Shown: piece by piece, positions 6,939 through 10,558 of the stretch
How positions within the stretch are numbered: the stretch's first letter is position 1
Layout of the letters: each line of letters begins with the position of its first letter
Assembly (NCBI GenBank): GCA_030612785.1
Contig: JAUWNF010000076.1
Span: forward strand, 1-10,558
Length of the DNA: 10,558 nt
Source of the DNA: Phycisphaerales bacterium
Lineage (GTDB): Bacteria; Planctomycetota; Phycisphaerae; UBA1845
Direction of reading: 5' to 3'
Position numbers and translations under genes: made by a program
The notes under the pieces: generated by a model
Told to the model about the DNA's origin: nothing
Seen by the model: only the letters and a program-made list of their open reading frames with translations
The model's database searches: none

Positions 6939-6967
6939 ATTTTAACCCAAACCTGCAGGGGAGTCCA
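6939..6967 (-). promoter_or_regulatory. putative arcC promoter
   Basis: On the minus strand TGGACT (6967-6962), 17 nt, TAAAAT (6944-6939). Transcription would start near 6932, giving a leader of about 80 nt. In the duplicated copy the -35-like block is retained but the -10 has changed to TAGCAT with a longer spacer, consistent with loss of function there. Confidence 0.33.
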
Positions 6968-6968
6968 G

Positions 6969-7082
6969 CGACCCTGCCGGGGCACAGTTCGATCTTCACA
7001 GGTTTGTATCCGTACCACCACGGCGTTCGTGCTCGATTCGCAATTCGGTCTCGACCAGGGTTTCGATACCTATGACGACCAA
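6969..7082 (+). pseudogene. remnant of a second sulfatase-fold/TPR gene
   Basis: Two fragments of the gene at 7770 are joined. Block 1 (6969-7022) matches 8155-8208 almost exactly and encodes LPGHSSIFTGLYPY. Block 2 (7023 to about 7080) matches from 8307 and encodes VLDSQFGLDQGFDTYDD. The 98 bp between them is missing, which shifts the frame. A further 477 bp is missing between the upstream spacer and block 1. That junction lies on a ten-base near-repeat (CGACCCYGCC at 7678 and 8155 in the intact copy). No intact N-terminus, metal site or TPR region remains, so it cannot be functional. Confidence 0.85.
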
Positions 7083-7103
7083 GTGCGTCCGGCAGGCTGG
7101 GGT

Positions 7104-7126
7104 GCCGGCGGGCGTTCTGCGCCGGC
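7104..7126. other. GC-rich hairpin between pseudogene and tRNA
   Basis: GCCGGCG (7104-7110) pairs perfectly with CGCCGGC (7120-7126) around a 9-nt loop. There is no T-tract. It resembles the core hairpin of the element at 4512-4621 in stem composition but has no matching terminal repeats. Confidence 0.3.
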
Positions 7127-7152
7127 GACAAGACCTGGCACCGAATGCGCCC

Positions 7153-7181
7153 TTGTCTCTGGGGCGCAGAGCGGATATTCT
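7153..7181 (+). promoter_or_regulatory. putative promoter of tRNA-Gly
   Basis: TTGTCT (7153-7158), 17 nt, TATTCT (7176-7181). Start would fall near 7188, a few bases before the tRNA 5' end at 7194. The -35 box lies in the loop of a perfect 7-bp inverted repeat (TGCGCCC 7146-7152, GGGCGCA 7162-7168), which may be chance or a regulatory or terminating structure. Confidence 0.42.
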
Positions 7182-7193
7182 CGGTGCTGCTTT

Positions 7194-7266
7194 GCGGGCG
7201 TAGCTCAATTGGTAGAGCATTAGCCTTCCAAGCTAATTGTTGCGCGTTCGAGTCGCGTCGCCCGCT
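7194..7266 (+). tRNA. tRNA-Gly (anticodon TCC)
   Basis: A complete cloverleaf can be drawn. Acceptor GCGGGCG (7194-7200) pairs with CGCCCGC (7259-7265). The D stem is GCTC/GAGC. The anticodon stem TTAGC/GCTAA (7220-7224, 7232-7236) encloses loop CTTCCAA with anticodon TCC at 7227-7229. The variable region is 5 nt. The T stem GCGCG/CGCGT (one G-U pair) has loop TTCGAGT. The discriminator is T7266, as usual for bacterial glycine tRNA. CCA is not encoded. It reads GGA and, by wobble, possibly GGG. It sits between the two duplicated segments. Confidence 0.96.
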
Positions 7267-7295
7267 GTTAACCTCTTGATGCGGAGGACTCCTCC

Positions 7296-7370
7296 ATGAC
7301 CAATCCAGAAACTGACTCCGGAACGCGAGTCCCCGTTCGTGGGCGGCGAGTTCCGCACGGCGAAGGATGA
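7296..7370 (+). pseudogene. broken gene start (MTNPETDSGTRVP...)
   Basis: An ATG at 7296 preceded by GGAGG opens a frame that starts MTNPETDSGTRVP and then runs at 7335 into the antisense of the arcC fragment, stopping at TGA 7368-7370. The first residues loosely resemble the start of the sulfatase-fold protein (MSTSPETGVKSDP), so this may be the 5' end of a paralogue. The ribosome site can pair with CCTCC just before the ATG (7283-7287/7291-7295). Only about 13 codons are original, so the identity is uncertain. Confidence 0.35.
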
Positions 7371-7557
7371 ACCCCACTTGCGGACCGTTGCCGTGGGTAA
7401 TCACCACCCGGTGACCCTTCTGCAACAGTCCGATGATGTTCTTACAGGTCTGGAGGCACGCGCGGTACTGGTCCGGCACCGTCTGATGCCGCTTGTCCAA
7501 GACCAGGGAGTTGCCCCCAATGGCCAAGACGATCGATTGCTTCTGGGGTGCGGCCAT
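7335..7557 (-). pseudogene. truncated carbamate kinase fragment
   Basis: The first 74 codons of arcC (start ATG at 7557) and its leader, cut at codon 75, after which the frame runs into unrelated sequence antisense to the tRNA. It differs from the intact gene at 10 of 223 bases by eye. Eight changes are silent and the other two fall in one codon (Ala28 to Pro). It retains AIGGNSL and THGNGPQVG but lacks everything from the carbamate-binding half onwards, so it cannot be an active kinase. Confidence 0.92.
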
Positions 7558-7687
7558 GGCCTCGATTCCTAATTCAGATTCGGGCGGTTCACCCACGCTT
7601 GGGGGTGAGATTCACGGAACGTCGCCGTGAGCGGCGAGCTCCTCATGCTAACCCCACAAACCTATAGGGGAGTCCAGCGACCCCGCC
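7335..7687. repeat. right copy of the duplicated arcC-leader-spacer segment
   Basis: Counterpart of 6629-6978. Its left boundary (GTTCGTGGGCGGCGAG, 7335-7350) abuts the broken gene start at 7296. Its right end continues without a break through the spacer into the upstream region of the intact sulfatase-fold gene, whereas the left copy jumps into that gene's interior. Confidence 0.9.
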
Positions 7688-7734
7688 GCAGGCCGTTCCG
7701 CGGATTTTACGTGGCCCGTGTACTTGTTCGTGAT

Positions 7735-7763
7735 TTGACACGGTCGCCGCCTTTGCCGATGAT
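7735..7763 (+). promoter_or_regulatory. possible promoter giving a leaderless sulfatase-fold mRNA
   Basis: A consensus TTGACA (7735-7740) is followed after 17 nt by GATGAT (7758-7763), four of six matches to the -10 consensus. Transcription would start at about 7770, on the start codon itself. That fits the absence of any recognisable ribosome site before this ATG. Confidence 0.33.
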
Positions 7764-7769
7764 TATGGG

Positions 7770-10496
7770 ATGTCAACTTCACCTGAAACTGGCGTCAAGA
7801 GCGATCCGCAGCCCGACCCCGTGAAGAAAAAACGGCGTTGGTTCGAGTGGCTGTTGTTCTTGTGCGGCTTCGGATGTCTGGCCGTGTTTGCGGCGCAAAC
7901 GGGCCGTTATTATCGATCCAGGCCGCCTGAGGTTCCCAGGCCGTCCGGCAAGATCATGTCCGGTCTCAGCGAAGCCGACCGCATCCCGTTGAACTCAGGA
8001 GATGCCGAAGATTTCAACGTCTTGATCATCACCGTGGACACGACGCGGGCGGACCACATCGGGTGTTACGGCGATCCGGGGGTTAAGACCCCGGTTATCG
8101 ATGGTCTGGCGCGAAACGGTGTTCTGTTTGCAAATGCGTTCACCCCCTCGCCCTCGACCCTGCCGGGGCACAGTTCGATCTTCACAGGTTTGTATCCGTA
8201 CAATCACGGGGCGCGGGCCAACGGAACATTCAACCTCAAGCCCGAGCAGGTAACTCTGGCGGAAATTCTCAAGGAGCGCGGGTACGCTACCGGGGCCGTT
8301 ATCAGTGCGTACGTTCTCGATTCACGGTTCGGGCTCGACCAGGGGTTCGATGTCTACAACGATGATTTGAGCAAAGGCGTCAAGTTTGGCGACCACATGT
8401 TCCGGGAGCGCCCGGCCGAATTCACCAACGAGGTCGCGTTTGAATGGCTGGAGGCTAATGCCGATTCCAAGTTCTTCCTGTGGGTGCACTACTTCGACCC
8501 ACATGCGCCGTACCTGCCGCCCGAGCCGTACCGGTCGCGGTATCAGAGGCAACCGTATGATGGCGAGATCGCTTACGTCGATCAGATGATCGGACAACTC
8601 CTCAGCAAGTTGGAGGATCTCGGCGTTCGGGAGAGGACGCTCATCGTCCTGGCTAGCGATCACGGGGAAGGGCTGGGGGAGCACGGGGAGGTCACGCATT
8701 CCTTGCTGGTCTACGACGCGACCCTGCAAACGCCGTTGATTTTCAACTCCCCAACACTGTTTCCCAAGGGGCACGTAGTTCGTTCCCAAGTGTGCAACGT
8801 GGACATCGTCCCCACGGTGCTTGACCGCTTGGGACTGGAGAGTGGATCGCTGTTCGACGGGACGAGCTTGCTCCACGCTGCCAAAGACCGGCCCGAGGGA
8901 ATCTACATCGAGACCGTTTGCACGCTGGTTCTCCACGGCTGGGCACCCTTGTTCGGCATACGCCACAACGACTGCAAGTATATCCACGCGCCGCGCCCGG
9001 AGTTTTATGACCTCACCAAGGACCCCAAGGAGCTGAACAACCTGCTGGAGCAGCGTACTGAGGAGGTGGCCGCGCTGAACCAGGAACTCGATCGGCATAT
9101 TGGCGCCGACCGGTACGGCAAGAATGCCCTCGCCCAGGCCGTCGCCATGGATGCGGAAACCGCCAAGAAGCTGGCCGCCTTGGGCTATGTCGGACATGTC
9201 ACGGAACCAGGTTCCTTGGACGCGGAGGCCGCTGCCCAGTTGGATCCCAAAGACATGATTCATCAGTGGGAAACGATTCAGAAGGGGACCAACCTGATCG
9301 CGGCCGGAAAGCTCCATGAAGCTCTGGTGATTATCGAGGATTGCGTGGAGAGGGTCCCGGGAGACGTACACAGTCTCCGTACACTCGGGAGTCTGTACCT
9401 CAGCATGGGTAAGCTGGACGAGGCGGAGCAGACACTTCGGCATGTCCTGGAATTCGAGAAGAACGAGCCCGGCGTCTATCTGAGCCTGGCGAGAATCGCT
9501 ATGCGCAAGCGCGATCGGACCGAGGCCCTGGAGTTGGTGGAAAAGGCACGAGAAATAGACCCCAATTATGCGGGAGTCTTGATAGTACTCGCTTCGCTGG
9601 CCGAGGCCGAGAACCAGCGGGACGAAGCGGAGGCGTACCTCCGACAGGCCATCGAGATGGACCCGGGAACCCTCGGGCCTCATGCCTATAATGCGCTGGG
9701 AGCAATGTATCTGCGGTCATTGGAATACGATAAGGCCCGGGAGGCCTATGAGAACGCGATCGAAATCGATCCGCTCAACGGGGCGGCTCACGGGGGGCTG
9801 GGCAGCATTCTCGCCGAGGAGGACAAACTCGACGAGGCCGCCGAAGAATTCGCCATCGCGCTTCGTTTTGATCCCAATCAGCCGAATGTTATGGCCTATC
9901 TGGCCGGTCTCCACGACAAGAAACGCGAATACGACCGAGCTAAAGAGGTGGCGGAACAGGCCCTGGCCATCTGGGAATCCTGCACGCCCATTCTCAACAA
10001 CCTCGGGCTCATCATGAAGCACACCGGGGACCGCGCGGGGGCCATGGAACTCTTCCAGCGAGCGTTGCAGCTTGAGCCCAACTACCTCGCCTGCCGCATC
10101 AACCTGGCCCAATGTTACCTGGCTCGCAATGAAGACGAGAAGGCGGCGGAACAGTTCGTGGAGGTCCTCAAGTACAATCCCAACGTCCCCATCGCGTTGG
10201 CGAACCTGGGGGTCTACCACGCCCACCATGGACGTGCGGCGCAGGGCATGTTCTTTCTCGCCCGGGCTCTCCAGGCCGATCCCCACTATGCACTGGCTCA
10301 TGCCCACTACGGCAAACTGCTGCTGCAGAAAGGCCAACTTCAAGGAGCGCTGTTCCACCTCAAGCGAAGTCTCGAACTTGAACCGGGTCAGCAAGGGCAC
10401 GAGGAGATCGAGTATCACATCAGTATGCTTGAGCAGGCAGTGCGAACGTCCAGCCAACCCGCTGGGAGTGCCTGGCCTGCACCCGGCGGGCCTTAA
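7770..10496 (+). CDS. membrane-anchored sulfatase-fold (alkaline phosphatase superfamily) hydrolase with C-terminal TPR repeats
   Basis: The 908 residues comprise a basic cytoplasmic tail, one membrane segment (about 25-42), a sulfatase-fold domain (about 81-475) and about eleven TPR units (about 492-885). The catalytic domain is thus predicted outside the membrane. Metal-site features are VDTTRAD (89-95), HYFDPHAPY (240-248), SDHGEGLGEHG (296-306) and His310. At the nucleophile position a sulfatase would have C/S-x-P-x-R. Here the sequence is TLPGH (130-134), with Thr130 and no arginine, so formylglycine formation is not expected. A phosphohydrolase or phosphotransferase is at least as likely as a sulfatase. 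The TPR array probably binds a partner protein. The ATG at 7770 lacks a ribosome site. The gene follows the rearranged arcC/tRNA region, and pieces of a related gene lie at 6969-7082. Confidence 0.88.
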   Translation: MSTSPETGVKSDPQPDPVKKKRRWFEWLLFLCGFGCLAVFAAQTGRYYRSRPPEVPRPSGKIMSGLSEADRIPLNSGDAEDFNVLIITVDTTRADHIGCYGDPGVKTPVIDGLARNGVLFANAFTPSPSTLPGHSSIFTGLYPYNHGARANGTFNLKPEQVTLAEILKERGYATGAVISAYVLDSRFGLDQGFDVYNDDLSKGVKFGDHMFRERPAEFTNEVAFEWLEANADSKFFLWVHYFDPHAPYLPPEPYRSRYQRQPYDGEIAYVDQMIGQLLSKLEDLGVRERTLIVLASDHGEGLGEHGEVTHSLLVYDATLQTPLIFNSPTLFPKGHVVRSQVCNVDIVPTVLDRLGLESGSLFDGTSLLHAAKDRPEGIYIETVCTLVLHGWAPLFGIRHNDCKYIHAPRPEFYDLTKDPKELNNLLEQRTEEVAALNQELDRHIGADRYGKNALAQAVAMDAETAKKLAALGYVGHVTEPGSLDAEAAAQLDPKDMIHQWETIQKGTNLIAAGKLHEALVIIEDCVERVPGDVHSLRTLGSLYLSMGKLDEAEQTLRHVLEFEKNEPGVYLSLARIAMRKRDRTEALELVEKAREIDPNYAGVLIVLASLAEAENQRDEAEAYLRQAIEMDPGTLGPHAYNALGAMYLRSLEYDKAREAYENAIEIDPLNGAAHGGLGSILAEEDKLDEAAEEFAIALRFDPNQPNVMAYLAGLHDKKREYDRAKEVAEQALAIWESCTPILNNLGLIMKHTGDRAGAMELFQRALQLEPNYLACRINLAQCYLARNEDEKAAEQFVEVLKYNPNVPIALANLGVYHAHHGRAAQGMFFLARALQADPHYALAHAHYGKLLLQKGQLQGALFHLKRSLELEPGQQGHEEIEYHISMLEQAVRTSSQPAGSAWPAPGGP

Positions 10497-10537
10497 CCTG
10501 GATACAATCTGTTTCCAAACATGCGGGGGACCATCCC

Positions 10538-10558
10538 ATGGGCAAAGCAGTAATCGTC
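10538..10558 (+). CDS. start of a further gene, cut by the window edge
   Basis: ATG at 10538 begins MGKAVIV, preceded by GGGGGA at suitable distance and 41 nt after the sulfatase-fold stop, in the same direction. Thiolases often begin with a similar -AVIVSA- strand, but seven residues cannot support a family call. Confidence 0.35.

Larger units (their letters stand above)
6629..6978. repeat. left copy of a duplicated arcC-leader-spacer segment
   Basis: This segment recurs at 7335-7687. From 6629 to 6910 the copies align without gaps at an offset of 706 bp with 12 differences by eye in 282 bp (about 96%). From 6911 to 6968 identity falls and a 3-nt indel is needed, then a block around GGGGAGTCCAGCGACC matches again. 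The repeat starts inside arcC codon 75 and includes the arcC leader. Confidence 0.9.

Noticed and set aside
6883..7596. A 237-codon minus-strand frame that begins like carbamate kinase
   Set aside because: Only the first third is kinase sequence. The rest is antisense to the tRNA gene and the sulfatase remnant, so it is a truncated gene running on.
6629..7687. Insertion sequence or transposon
   Set aside because: No transposase gene, terminal inverted repeats or target duplication were seen. Direct duplication with deletion explains the pattern better.
7770..9200. Classical formylglycine sulfatase
   Set aside because: The C/S-x-P-x-R modification motif is missing; the site reads TLPGH.
10474..10492. 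Terminator of the sulfatase-fold gene (GGCCTGC/GCGGGCC hairpin)
   Set aside because: It lies before the stop codon, has a short stem with a G-U pair and lacks a T-tract.

Overview
The window is GC-rich bacterial DNA with compact gene packing. It encodes the non-mevalonate isoprenoid enzyme IspD, a lipoprotein resembling the DUF1570-type HExxH peptidases, and a membrane-anchored sulfatase-fold/TPR fusion. These, together with the structured intergenic repeats, suggest a Planctomycetota-like (perhaps Phycisphaerae-type) environmental bacterium. This assignment is inferred from gene content and style; no marker gene settles it.

Layout. Positions 1-358 hold at most the tail of an unrecognised gene. 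ispD (359-1090, minus) diverges from a two-gene plus-strand unit: a lipoprotein with a gluzincin-like HEGMH...NEGLA motif (1275-2243), overlapping by 4 nt a class I/II PLP aminotransferase (2240-3538). This unit converges, 7 nt apart, on a minus-strand cluster read in the order carbamate kinase (arcC, 6851-5895), threonine-synthase-like PLP enzyme (5851-4616), ATCase/OTC-family carbamoyltransferase (4499-3546). Two repeat elements sit in its intergenic gaps: four 7-bp tandem units (5863-5890) and a 110-bp element with terminal inverted repeats (4512-4621) that supplies the stop codon of the PLP enzyme. Next comes a rearranged region (6629-7687) around a tRNA-Gly(TCC) gene at 7194-7266. The 5' third of arcC and its leader occur twice (6629 and 7335, exact offset 706 bp), and fragments of a second sulfatase-like gene lie at 6969-7082. 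The right-hand copy leads into an intact 908-residue sulfatase-fold/TPR protein (7770-10496). The last 21 bases begin another gene.

How the genes may work together. The carbamoyltransferase, fold-type II PLP enzyme and carbamate kinase form a chemically coherent set. Phosphorolysis of an N-carbamoyl amino compound would give carbamoyl phosphate, carbamate kinase would turn that into ATP, and the PLP enzyme could eliminate ammonia or phosphate from the remaining amino acid. The same three reaction types occur in the E. coli ygeW-ygeX-yqeA set of the anaerobic purine/urate degradation cluster, although these proteins are not the same subfamilies. The carbamoyltransferase lacks aspartate-binding residues expected of a true ATCase, and no pyrimidine gene is adjacent. 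A biosynthetic reading (PyrB plus ThrC) remains possible.

The tRNA region looks like an old tandem duplication of a divergent arcC/sulfatase gene pair in which the left copy lost its sulfatase and the right copy lost its arcC.
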